Source: Deltaproteobacteria bacterium (lineage in GTDB: Bacteria > Myxococcota_A > UBA796 > UBA2385). From it: a stretch of DNA of 64,000 nt. The position numbers and the translations under genes are program-made. Location of the stretch: assembly GCA_016792625.1 (NCBI GenBank), contig JAEUKK010000033.1, positions 1 to 64,000 of the forward strand. The letters run 5' to 3'. The notes beneath the pieces are model-generated. The model worked only from the letters and a program-made list of their open reading frames with translations, was not told where the DNA came from and made no database searches. Below are positions 33,729 through 42,037 of the stretch, piece after piece; position 1 is the stretch's first letter; every line of letters starts with the position of its first letter.

Positions 33729-35981
33729 TCAGCCGACCCGGGCGGGCCTGGGTCGCGGGCGCGCGAGCAGGGCGCGGGCGCTGGCCTCGATGTCGGGCTC
33801 TTGCACCAGCACGAGGTTGGCCGCCCCGCCGAGCGGGATGTAGGTGTCGGCCGCCGCCACCCGTCGGATGGTCAGCCCGTCGACCTCATCGACCAGCGCG
33901 GCGATCACGCCCTCGGCGACCCCGCCGGTCACCCGGCACTCGTCGACCACCAGCACGCGCCCGGTGGCCAGCGCGTGCTCGACCATCGCCTCGACCGGCA
34001 GCGGGTTCAGCCAGCGCAGGTCGATCACCCGCACCCGGTGGCCCTCGGCCTCGAGGCGGGCGGCGACGCGCAGGCTCATCCACAGGCCGTTGGCGTAGCT
34101 GAAGATGGTGAGCTGATCGCCATCTCCGTAGACCCCGACCTCGCCGAGCGGGATGTGGAAGCCCGGCGCGGGGTAGTCAAAAGACCAAAGGCCGTCTTTG
34201 TCAGCGTGCAGGTCTTTGGTCATGTAGAGCGCGATGGGCTCGAGGAAAACAGCGACCCGGCCCATGGCCCGGGCGCTGGCCACCAAGGTGCGCAGGATGC
34301 CCACCGCGTCGCGGCCGTTGCTCGGCGTGGCGATGAGCAGCCCGGGGATGTCGCGCAGCGCGCCGACCGCGTTGTCGTTGTGAAAGTGCCCGCCGAAGCC
34401 TTTTTGGTAGGCGAGGCCGGCGATGCGCACGACCATCGGGTTGCTGAGCTGGCCATTGGTGAAGAACTGCTGGGAGCAGGCCTCGCCGCGCAGCTGGTCG
34501 ATCGCGTTGTGCAGGTAGGCGAGGTACTGAATCTCGGGCATGGGCAACATGCCGAGGCCCGCCGCGCCGATCGCCAGCCCGAGGATGCTGGTCTCGTCGA
34601 GCGCCGTGTTGAACACCCGCCCGAGGCCGGCGCGCTTCTGCAGCTCGGCGGTGACGTGGTAGACGCCACCTTTGCGCGCGACATCTTCGCCGAACAGCAT
34701 CAGCTCAGGGTGCTGCACGAAGAGGTCGCCCAGCGCCCGGTTGATGAGGACGGCCATATGCCGGGCCCGGTCGGCCTCGGGCAGGCGGCCGCCCCAAAAG
34801 GCCAAGCGGGCCTCGGGGTCGGGCGCGCGACCGGCCTCGGCGGCCACGCGGGCCGGGTCGTGGGGGGCGAGCGGGGCGACGACCTGCGCGGCGGTCTCGA
34901 GCTTGGGGCGGGCGGCGGCCTCGCGGCCCAGACCTTCGATCCGGTCGCGCAGGTCGTCGTAGAGGGCCAGCGCCTCGGTCGCGGTGAGCACGCCGGCCTC
35001 GACTAGGGAGAGCGCGCTGCGCAGCACCGGATCTTCAGCCTCACCGGCCGCGATCTCCTCGGGTGAGCGGTAGAGCTGCTCGACATCGCTGCCCGCGTGG
35101 CCCATCAGGCGCACCACCCGCAGGTGCAAGAAGGCCGGCCGGCGGGTCTCGCGCACGTAGGCGGCGGCCGCGGCGGCGGCCCGGTAGGCGTCGGCCAGAT
35201 CGCGCCCATCGCCAAAGAAGTACTGGATGCCCGCGAAGGCCTCGAAGCGCCGGGCCACCCAGCCCTCGGGCGTGCGCACGCTGATACCGATGCCGTTGTC
35301 TTCGCACACAAAAAGCACCGGACACGGCAGGTGCTGGTGGGTGGCCAGGGCCGCGGCGTTGAACGCCGTGCAGGCGGTGGCGTGGTTGCTGCTCGCGTCG
35401 CCGAAGCTGGTGATGACGATGCTGTCGGCGGGCACCGGGCCGCGCAGCCCGAGGCGCGCTTGGCGGGCCAGGGTGAAGGCGGCGCCCACGGCCTTGGGCA
35501 GCTGGCTGGCGATGGTCGAGGTCTGGGGCGGGATGTTCAGCGGCACCGAGCCGAAGACCTTGTGGCGCCCGCCGGCGATCGGCTCGTCGGCCGCGGCGAC
35601 GATGCCGAGCAGCACGTCGAGCAGGGGCGTGAGCCCCGGAACTTGGCGGGCCCGGCGCACGAAGAAGGCGCCTGAGCGGTAGTGCAAGAAAGCCGGGTCG
35701 GTGGGCCGGGTGACCGCGGCGACCACCGCGTTGGCCTCGTGGCCCGAGCTGCCGATGGTGTAAAAGCCCTCGTTTCTGGATTTTAGCTCGCGGGCTTCCA
35801 AGTCGAGCAGGCGGCTGCTGAGCTGGGCCTCAAAACAAGCCAGCGCTTCGCGGCCGGTCATCGGGGAGCCGGCGGCCCAGGGCGCGTCGAGGTCGAGCGG
35901 AGGGGCAGGGGGGAGGGCGGCCCGCGCGGCGAGCGCGGCGCGCAGGTTGGAGTCGACGATCTCGGCGCGGCTGACTGCCAA
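33729..35981 (-). CDS. Fused alpha-beta 2-oxoacid dehydrogenase E1 (branched-chain type)
   Basis: 750 residues. Start is TTG 35981 with AAGGAG five bases upstream. Residues 1-400 are the E1 alpha part: FYTIGSSGHEANA, FLHYRSGAFFVRR, and the thiamine-diphosphate motif GDASSNHATACTAFN...EDNGIGIS. Residues about 425-740 are the E1 beta part: LFGEDVARKGGVYHVT, RVFNTALDETSILGLAIGAA, and VIDLRWLNPLP. Role: decarboxylates a 2-oxoacid and passes the acyl group to a lipoyl E2; E2 and E3 are not in the window. Fusion of the subunits is known in some bacteria. A shared 14-bp element lies upstream. Confidence 0.9.
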   Translation of the reverse strand: MAVSRAEIVDSNLRAALAARAALPPAPPLDLDAPWAAGSPMTGREALACFEAQLSSRLLDLEARELKSRNEGFYTIGSSGHEANAVVAAVTRPTDPAFLHYRSGAFFVRRARQVPGLTPLLDVLLGIVAAADEPIAGGRHKVFGSVPLNIPPQTSTIASQLPKAVGAAFTLARQARLGLRGPVPADSIVITSFGDASSNHATACTAFNAAALATHQHLPCPVLFVCEDNGIGISVRTPEGWVARRFEAFAGIQYFFGDGRDLADAYRAAAAAAAYVRETRRPAFLHLRVVRLMGHAGSDVEQLYRSPEEIAAGEAEDPVLRSALSLVEAGVLTATEALALYDDLRDRIEGLGREAAARPKLETAAQVVAPLAPHDPARVAAEAGRAPDPEARLAFWGGRLPEADRARHMAVLINRALGDLFVQHPELMLFGEDVARKGGVYHVTAELQKRAGLGRVFNTALDETSILGLAIGAAGLGMLPMPEIQYLAYLHNAIDQLRGEACSQQFFTNGQLSNPMVVRIAGLAYQKGFGGHFHNDNAVGALRDIPGLLIATPSNGRDAVGILRTLVASARAMGRVAVFLEPIALYMTKDLHADKDGLWSFDYPAPGFHIPLGEVGVYGDGDQLTIFSYANGLWMSLRVAARLEAEGHRVRVIDLRWLNPLPVEAMVEHALATGRVLVVDECRVTGGVAEGVIAALVDEVDGLTIRRVAAADTYIPLGGAANLVLVQEPDIEASARALLARPRPRPARVG

Positions 35982-36079
35982 GGGGTCTCCTTGCGCCCAC
36001 CCGGGGGCGCGGCAGGGCGCCCCTATCCGGGGCCGCGGGGCGCCGGCCCCTCTGTGCTAGGCCTGGGGTTTGGCTTTCC

Positions 36080-36107
36080 GTATAGTATTCAAACACGGGT
36101 GTTATAC
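36080..36107. promoter_or_regulatory. Operator-like element, copy 2 (E1 gene promoter)
   Basis: TATTCAAACACGGG at 36086-36099 repeats the element at 33692-33705. Here it is part of a larger near-palindrome, GTATA...AACACGGGTGTT...TATAC, within the 120-bp gap upstream of the E1 start and overlapping the end of the preceding gene. Such dyads are typical of TetR-family operators; the regulator is unknown. Confidence 0.5.
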
Positions 36108-37160
36108 AGGGGCACCTGCCCGGTCTGGGCGCAGGGCACCCTGGGCGCGCGCACCTTCGGGCCCCTCGTCGACGCGCAGCGCGCCGGCCGCGCGAAGCAT
36201 CGCCAGGCCGGGGTCTTCCGCGCAAGTCGTGAGGTTGACGTGTAGCGCGTCGATCTCGCCGGCGCGCAGCGCGTGCAGCGCACCTGCCGCGGCCTGCTCA
36301 AGGCCAGGGGAGCGCCGCAGCGGCAGCCCCTCGGGCAGCCGATCCGCGCGGTCGGGGACCCAGAGCCCCAGCGCGCCCCCACGGAGGTGCAGGCGCCAGG
36401 CCTCCGCCCGCCAATCGCCGCCCGCCGCCGCGGGGAGGCGGCCCTCCCACGGCCAGCGCCCGCCGAGCAGCAGCGCCCGCTCCCCCCGGGTCGAGGCCGG
36501 GGCGAGCGCGCGGGCGACCGCGGCCACCAGCTGCTCGTCGGGGGGCAGGTTGTCCTTGCCCAGCGCGTCGCGGGGCGGGATGACCTCGACGCCCAGCTCG
36601 ACCAGGGTTCGCAGAGAGCGCACCAGGACGCGGTTGTGCATGGTCCCGTGCATGGTTGGCGCGACCAGCACCGCGCAGCCGCCCCGCTCGAGGCGCCCGA
36701 GCGCGCTGGCCAAGGTGGCGGTCAGGGGGCCGTCGGCGATGCCGGCGGCGAGCTTGTTGATCGTATCGTAGGTGGCCGGCGCGACGAGATAAGCGTCGAT
36801 GGGGGCGCTCTCGCTCAGGTGCTCGGCGCGTGGGCCGAGCGCCGTGACCACCGGCCCGTCGGCCGCCCAGGCCAGCGCCTCGAGGCTGACGAAGCGCGCG
36901 CCCTCTGCGCTGACCATGGGGGTGACCGCGGCGCCCTCGCGGCGCAGCGCGCGCACCAGGGCGGGCGCGCGGAAGGCGGCGATGCCCCCGGTGACCAGCA
37001 GCGCCACACGCTTGCCGACGAGGCTGTCGCCGCGCAGATCGACCGCGTGGTCGCCGATCAATGCGGTTTGGGGCGGGCCAAGGTCCCAGTGTGGGGCGAA
37101 CCAGCCCGGGCTCGGCGCGCCAGGGGGGCCCCAGGGTGGGGCGAGGCGGGGTGTGCTCAT
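36102..37160 (-). CDS. Flavoprotein of the phosphopantothenoylcysteine decarboxylase family
   Basis: 352 residues. The flavodoxin-like CoaC fold is clear: VALLVTGGIAAFRAPALVRAL (48-72), MVSAEGARFVSLEAL, VAPATYDTINKLAAGIADGP and VAPTMHGTMHNRVLV with the NxxGxE-type end. About 45 extra residues precede it. The C-terminal 130 residues (DNLPPDEQLVAAVARAL onward) do not look like the CoaB synthetase that follows CoaC in bacterial CoaBC, so this is not a standard bifunctional enzyme. Start overlaps the flippase-like gene (ATGA). It may decarboxylate a cysteinyl group or have another flavin function. Confidence 0.7.
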   Translation of the reverse strand: MSTPRLAPPWGPPGAPSPGWFAPHWDLGPPQTALIGDHAVDLRGDSLVGKRVALLVTGGIAAFRAPALVRALRREGAAVTPMVSAEGARFVSLEALAWAADGPVVTALGPRAEHLSESAPIDAYLVAPATYDTINKLAAGIADGPLTATLASALGRLERGGCAVLVAPTMHGTMHNRVLVRSLRTLVELGVEVIPPRDALGKDNLPPDEQLVAAVARALAPASTRGERALLLGGRWPWEGRLPAAAGGDWRAEAWRLHLRGGALGLWVPDRADRLPEGLPLRRSPGLEQAAAGALHALRAGEIDALHVNLTTCAEDPGLAMLRAAGALRVDEGPEGARAQGALRPDRAGAPV

Positions 37161-38230
37161 CGGCCCTCCGCGGGTGTGGGCGGCCCCTCGTCCCCCGCGG
37201 CGGCGCGCCGCGCCAGCAGGCCGCGCAGGGCGAGCCCCTCACGCCACATGGCCAGCACGCCGAGCGTGGTCACCGGCACGAAGCTCACCGCCCAAAACAC
37301 CACGGCGAAGGCCTTGGCCTCGGCGGGTGGTTGGCCCCAGAGCGCCATGGTCTTCTCCATCGCCACGTGAAACACGCCGATAAAGCCTGGGGCTTGGGGC
37401 AAAGCTACGGTCAGCGCGATGGCCACGGTGGTGAAACAGGCCGCGCCAAAGGGTAACCCGTTGCCAAATGCTTGAAACAAGGCCCATATTGCTAACGCGC
37501 CGTTGAGCCACAAGGTGACCGAGAGCGCGCCGGCGCGGGCCAGCGCGGCCGGGTCGCGGCTGCTGCCCAAGCCGGCGAGAAAGCCGTGCAGGGCGCGCTC
37601 CCCACGTTCAGCCAGCGGGCGGGGCAGCGCGGCGAGCACAGGGCGGAGCAGGCCCTCGACCCGCCCCGGCGCGCCCGACAGGCCGATGCCCGCGCTCAAC
37701 CCGGTCAGCGCGGCGATGCCGGCGAGCCCGCCGTAACGTTTGAGGTTGACCACCAGCTCTTGCTCTTCGCCGGGGGCCTCGGGCAGGCTCCAGGCCATGA
37801 CCACGAGGAGCGAGCAGAGGCCGAAGAGGTCGAAGACGCGCTCCAGCACAGCGGTCGCGACGACGGAGGAGAGGGGGTGACCGCTGCGGGCGCTGGCCAC
37901 CAGGGGCTTGGCGAGCTCGCCGGCGCGCAGGGGGAGCAGCGTGTTCGCCGCCGCGCCGATGAGCTGGGCGGCGAAGAGGTCGACCGGCCGCGCGCCCGCC
38001 CCGAGCGGGCGGAGTAAGGCGGCCCACCGCAGGGCCCGCAGCCCGAACTCGCCGAGCAGGAGCAGCGCGGCAAGCCCGACCCAGGGCAGGCGCAGGCCGG
38101 CCAGCGCGGCGGAGAGGGCCTGCCAGTCGACGTCCTCGATGAACCAGAGCGCGGCGGCCCCGCTCACGGTCAAGGGGAGGGCGAGCTGCAGCAGCCGCGA
38201 GCGCCGCGGCGACGGCCCCGGGGTGGTCAT
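37157..38230 (-). CDS. Flippase-like membrane protein (LPG synthase TM / UPF0104 family)
   Basis: 357 residues from ATG 38230, with about eight hydrophobic segments. Family marks are the LRALRWAALLRPLG turn, FAAQLIGAAANTLLPLRAGELAKPLVAS near 90-115, ERVFDLFGLCSLL, and the later LPQAPGFIGVFHVAMEKTMAL. Relatives (AglD, lysylphosphatidylglycerol synthase N-terminal region) flip or transfer lipid-linked groups. No soluble synthase domain is present. A patch near 37440-37500 uses A+T-rich codons unlike its surroundings. The stop overlaps the start of the flavoprotein gene. Confidence 0.85.
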   Translation of the reverse strand: MTTPGPSPRRSRLLQLALPLTVSGAAALWFIEDVDWQALSAALAGLRLPWVGLAALLLLGEFGLRALRWAALLRPLGAGARPVDLFAAQLIGAAANTLLPLRAGELAKPLVASARSGHPLSSVVATAVLERVFDLFGLCSLLVVMAWSLPEAPGEEQELVVNLKRYGGLAGIAALTGLSAGIGLSGAPGRVEGLLRPVLAALPRPLAERGERALHGFLAGLGSSRDPAALARAGALSVTLWLNGALAIWALFQAFGNGLPFGAACFTTVAIALTVALPQAPGFIGVFHVAMEKTMALWGQPPAEAKAFAVVFWAVSFVPVTTLGVLAMWREGLALRGLLARRAAAGDEGPPTPAEGR

Positions 38231-38398
38231 GGGTGCGCCCTCCAGCCGCGACCATAGCGCAGGCGCGCGGCCGGTCTGCCCCGACCGCCTCGACAGGGGG
38301 GGCCTCCTGTGGTGGGATGCCGCCCGCGCGCCCCTCCGCGGGCGCCCCCTCCTCTCCCCATCGCCGCGCGCTTGCGTTGCGGCCCGGAGCCCCCCGCT

Positions 38399-39454
38399 GT
38401 GAGCACCCCGACCTCCGCCCGTCCCTCCCCGATGTTCCGCCCGTCCCCCTCGGCGACCTTTGATGTGGTCGGCGTCGGGAACGCCCTGGTGGACGCTCTT
38501 GTGCGCATGGAGGAGCGCGAGCTGCTCAGCCGCCTGGGCATCGCGCGCGGCCACTCGACCCCGGTGGACCATGACCGCTGGCAGGCCGTCTTTCACGAGA
38601 TTCAGGTGCACGGGGTGAGCATCCGCTCGGGCGGCAGCGGCGCGAACTCCATCGCCACCTTGGGCTATATGGGCGCTCGCACGGTGTTCTGCGGGCAGGT
38701 GGGCGACGACCAGCTCGGCCGCCTCTACGCGAAGAGCATGGAAGAGGCCTGCGGCGGCCACGCCCTGCACTGGACCCGCAGCGCCAACACCGGCAAGTGC
38801 CTGAGCATCATCTCGACCGTCGACGCCGAGCGCACCATGCTCACCGATCTGGGCGCGGCGGTCGCGCTGCCCACGCTCGGCGCCTTTGACGAGCAGATCC
38901 GCGCGGCGAACGTGCTGCACGTCGAGGGCTACCTGCTGCTCGGCGACCCGATGCTTTCCCGGGCCCAAGAGGCCATGGCCATCGCCGCCCAAGAGGAGAT
39001 CATCGTCAGCCTCGATGTCTCCGACCCCTTTGTGGTGACGCTCACCCGCGAGAAGATGATCCCCATCCTCGAAGAGCTGGTGGACGTCGTCTTCATGAAC
39101 GAGGAAGAGGCGCGCCGCCTCGTGCCCGAGGCCACCAGCCCCGAGGCCGCGTTGGACTGGGTGGCCGAGCGGGTCGACACCGCGGTGCTCAAGCTCGGCG
39201 GCCGCGGCTCGGTGGTCGCCCACAAGGGCCAGCGGGTCGCGGTGGGCGTGCACCCGGTCACCGCCGTCGACACCACCGGCGCGGGTGACTGCTACGCGGC
39301 CGGCTTCCTCTACGGCTACGTGCGCGGCTGGGACGCCGCCCGCTCCGCCGATCTGGCCGCGCGGGTCGCCGCCCTGGCGGTCGGTCAGGTCGGCGCGGTG
39401 GTGCAGGACCGCGAGGCCCTCGCCCGCGCCATCGCCGCGGCGCAGGGGGCCTGA
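38399..39454 (+). CDS. Adenosine kinase-type PfkB sugar kinase
   Basis: 351 residues from GTG 38399 (GGAG nine bases upstream); ATG 38432 is an in-frame alternative that starts at the conserved strand. PfkB signature 1 is SIRSGGSGANSIATLGYMG and signature 2 with the anion hole and catalytic Asp is DTTGAGDCYAAGFLYG. The N-terminal VVGVGNALVDALVRMEE and NEEEARRL segments resemble bacterial adenosine kinases. Role: ATP-dependent phosphorylation of adenosine or a similar nucleoside in salvage. Followed after 3 bp by the FAH-family gene. Confidence 0.85.
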   Translation: MSTPTSARPSPMFRPSPSATFDVVGVGNALVDALVRMEERELLSRLGIARGHSTPVDHDRWQAVFHEIQVHGVSIRSGGSGANSIATLGYMGARTVFCGQVGDDQLGRLYAKSMEEACGGHALHWTRSANTGKCLSIISTVDAERTMLTDLGAAVALPTLGAFDEQIRAANVLHVEGYLLLGDPMLSRAQEAMAIAAQEEIIVSLDVSDPFVVTLTREKMIPILEELVDVVFMNEEEARRLVPEATSPEAALDWVAERVDTAVLKLGGRGSVVAHKGQRVAVGVHPVTAVDTTGAGDCYAAGFLYGYVRGWDAARSADLAARVAALAVGQVGAVVQDREALARAIAAAQGA

Positions 39455-39457
39455 GCC

Positions 39458-40276
39458 ATGACCCGCCTCGCGCGCGCGGTCGACGCCCAGGGTCGCTACT
39501 TCCTCGCCGAGGTGCTCGGCCTGGACGCCGATGGTCTACCCGGGCCCAGCGCCGCGCTGCAGCCGCTGGTCGGCGACATGTTCGGCGAGCGTCGCCCGGC
39601 CGGCCTGCCGGTGCCCCTGGCCACCGCCACGCTGCTGCCGCCAGTCGTGCCGTCGAAGGTGATCGGCATCGGCAGCAATTACCGCGACCACGCCGCCGAG
39701 ATGGGCAAGCCGGTGCCCGAGGTCCCCAAGGTCTTCCTCAAGCCCAGCACCGCGATCATCGGCCCGGGCCTGCCGATCGAGCTGCCCCCGGGCACCAACC
39801 GGGTCGACCACGAGGCCGAGCTGGCCATCGTCATCGGCCGGCGCCTGTCTCGCGCCACCCCCGACGAGGCGCGGGCAGGGGTGCTGGGCTGGACGTGCGG
39901 GAACGACGTCACCGCGCGTGATTTGCAAAAGATCGACGGCGTGTTCGCGCGGGCGAAGGGCTTCGACAGCTTCTGCCCGCTCGGCCCCTTCCTCTGCCTC
40001 GGCGCGCCGCCGGCCGAGCTGAAGGTGCGCTGCCACGTCAATGGTGTCGCGCGCCAAGACAGCGACACCCGCCAGATGGTCTTCGATTGGCTGGCCCTGG
40101 TGGTATTTGTCAGCGACATCATGACCTTGTTGCCCGGTGATGTGATCCTCACCGGCACGCCCGCGGGCGTCGGCCCGCTCAACGCGGGCGACACGGTCGA
40201 GGTCTTCGTGCAGGGCGCGGGCCTGCTGCGCAACCCGGTCATCTTGCGGTCGGACCGGGCCGCCGCGGCCCGATAG
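39458..40276 (+). CDS. Fumarylacetoacetate hydrolase (FAH) family protein
   Basis: 272 residues. Metal ligands are in VDHEAELAIVIGRRL, with the acidic ligand later in FDSFCPLGP and the conserved GDVILTGTPAGVGP near the end. The short N-terminal part (about 70 residues) is typical of acylpyruvate hydrolase or 2-hydroxyhepta-2,4-diene-1,7-dioate isomerase branches. Role: hydrolysis or isomerisation of C-C bonds in 1,3-diketo acids, or oxaloacetate decarboxylation. Co-transcribed with the adenosine kinase. Confidence 0.88.
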   Translation: MTRLARAVDAQGRYFLAEVLGLDADGLPGPSAALQPLVGDMFGERRPAGLPVPLATATLLPPVVPSKVIGIGSNYRDHAAEMGKPVPEVPKVFLKPSTAIIGPGLPIELPPGTNRVDHEAELAIVIGRRLSRATPDEARAGVLGWTCGNDVTARDLQKIDGVFARAKGFDSFCPLGPFLCLGAPPAELKVRCHVNGVARQDSDTRQMVFDWLALVVFVSDIMTLLPGDVILTGTPAGVGPLNAGDTVEVFVQGAGLLRNPVILRSDRAAAAR

Positions 40277-40308
40277 GCCGGCGCGGTCCATCCTCCCCCT
40301 GGAGCCCG

Positions 40309-41970
40309 ATGCGCACCCGCACCCGCACCTTCAGCCTGGCCGCTGTCCTCCTCCTCCCCTGGCTGCTGCTCGCGGCGGCGCCCCCGCCTGAGCGCGCGCG
40401 CAAGGGCATGGTCGCCGCCGATCACCGCCTCGCCAGCGCGGCGGGGGCCGAGCTGCTCGCCCAGGGGGGCAACGCGGTGGATGGCGTGGTGGCCGCTGCT
40501 CTGGCGGCCGGCGTTGTGCAGCCCTCGGCCAGCGGCCTCGGCGGGGGCGGCTTCGCGGTGCTCGTCGGCGCTGACGGCCAGCCGCGGGCGCTCGACTTCC
40601 GCGAGGTGGCGCCAGCGGCGGCCCACCGCGACATGTTCGTGCAGAGCGCTGATCCCAAGGCCAGCGTGGCGGGCGGCCTCGCCGTGGCCGTGCCGATGGA
40701 GGCGCAGGGCCTCGCGCTGCTCCACCAGCGCCACGGCGCCCTGCCCTGGGCCAAGGTGGTCGCCCCGGCCCAGAAGCTGGCGGCTGGTGGCTTCGAGCCG
40801 GGCACGCACCTGCTCAAGTCCTTGAGCGGTGCCGAAGGTGAGCGGCTGGCCGCCGGGCTCTTCGGGCCGGGCGTCAAGCCCACCGCGGGGGCCCGCGTGC
40901 GGCGGGCGCGCCTCGCCGCGGCCCTGAGCAGCCTCGCGCGCACCTCGGGAGAGAGCTTTCGCACCGGTGAGGTCGCGGCCGATATGGTCGAGGCCGCGCG
41001 CGCCGCGGGGGGCGTGCTCACGATGGCGGACCTCAAAGCCGCCGCACCCAAAGACCGGGCGCCCCTGGCGGGCAGCTACCGTGGCTGGACGGTGATCACG
41101 ATGCCGCCGCCGAGCAGCGGGGGCGTGGTGCTGCTGCAGGCCCTCGCTGCGCTCGAGGCCTACGACCTGCGGGGGCTCGGCCACAACAGCGCAGAGTACC
41201 TGCACCTCGTCACCGAGGTCATGAAACATGGCTTCGCCGACCGCGCGCGGCGCATGGGCGACCCGGATCGCGTGACGGTAGACGTCGCGGCCCTGCTGGC
41301 CCCCGCGCGGGTCGAGGCCATCCGCCGCGCGGTGCTGCCCTCCCGTATTTTTGCCCCGGCCCACTACGGCACCCCGGTCGACCCCGGCCGTGACGCGGGC
41401 ACCCAGCACATCTCGGCCATGGACGCATCAGGTCTGAGCGTCGCCCTGACCACCACGGTCAACACCAGCTTCGGCAGCGGCGTGATCAGCCCCAAGTTTG
41501 GCGTCGTGCTGAACAATGAGATGGACGACTTTGTGGCCCGGCCCGGGGTGCCCAACGCCTTCGGCTTGGTGGGGAGCGAGGCCAACGCGGTCGCCCCGGG
41601 CGCGCGGCCCCTGTCGAGCATGAGCCCGACCGTGCTCATCGGGCCCGAAGGCCAGCGCATCGCGGTGGGCGCGAGCGGCGGCCCGTTCATCATCTCGAGC
41701 ACGCTGCAGGCCATCCTCAACGTGATCGACTTCGGTATGAGCCCGAGCCGGGCGGTGGCCGAGCCGCGGGTGCACCACCAGTGGCAGCCCGACGTCTTGA
41801 TGCTCGACGAGGGCATCTCGGCCGACACGGCGGCCCTGCTGCGGGCCCGCGGCCATGTCACCAAAGAGCTGCCCTTCTTCTCGGCGGTCCAGCTCATCGC
41901 CACCGACGGGCCCGAGCTCATCGGCGGGGCCGACCCCCGCAAGGGCGGCTGGCCGGCCGGCGCGTGGTGA
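40309..41970 (+). CDS. ggt: Gamma-glutamyltransferase precursor
   Basis: 553 residues with a signal peptide (FSLAAVLLLPWLLLAAAPPP). The large-subunit segments MVAADHRLASAAGAELLAQGGNAVD and ASGLGGGGFAVL are conserved. The autocleavage and nucleophile threonine is T365 in DAGTQHISAMD, where most relatives have TTH; the following TTTVNTSFGSGV, LNNEMDDF and SSMSPT segments are intact. Role: exported hydrolase or transpeptidase of glutathione and other gamma-glutamyl compounds. Self-cleaves into two subunits. Confidence 0.93.
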   Translation: MRTRTRTFSLAAVLLLPWLLLAAAPPPERARKGMVAADHRLASAAGAELLAQGGNAVDGVVAAALAAGVVQPSASGLGGGGFAVLVGADGQPRALDFREVAPAAAHRDMFVQSADPKASVAGGLAVAVPMEAQGLALLHQRHGALPWAKVVAPAQKLAAGGFEPGTHLLKSLSGAEGERLAAGLFGPGVKPTAGARVRRARLAAALSSLARTSGESFRTGEVAADMVEAARAAGGVLTMADLKAAAPKDRAPLAGSYRGWTVITMPPPSSGGVVLLQALAALEAYDLRGLGHNSAEYLHLVTEVMKHGFADRARRMGDPDRVTVDVAALLAPARVEAIRRAVLPSRIFAPAHYGTPVDPGRDAGTQHISAMDASGLSVALTTTVNTSFGSGVISPKFGVVLNNEMDDFVARPGVPNAFGLVGSEANAVAPGARPLSSMSPTVLIGPEGQRIAVGASGGPFIISSTLQAILNVIDFGMSPSRAVAEPRVHHQWQPDVLMLDEGISADTAALLRARGHVTKELPFFSAVQLIATDGPELIGGADPRKGGWPAGAW

Positions 41971-42037
41971 AGATCGGGTGCCCATCGGGGAGGCTGTGCT
42001 ACGCTGCGCCTGTGCCAGCGGCGCACACGGAGGGGTG

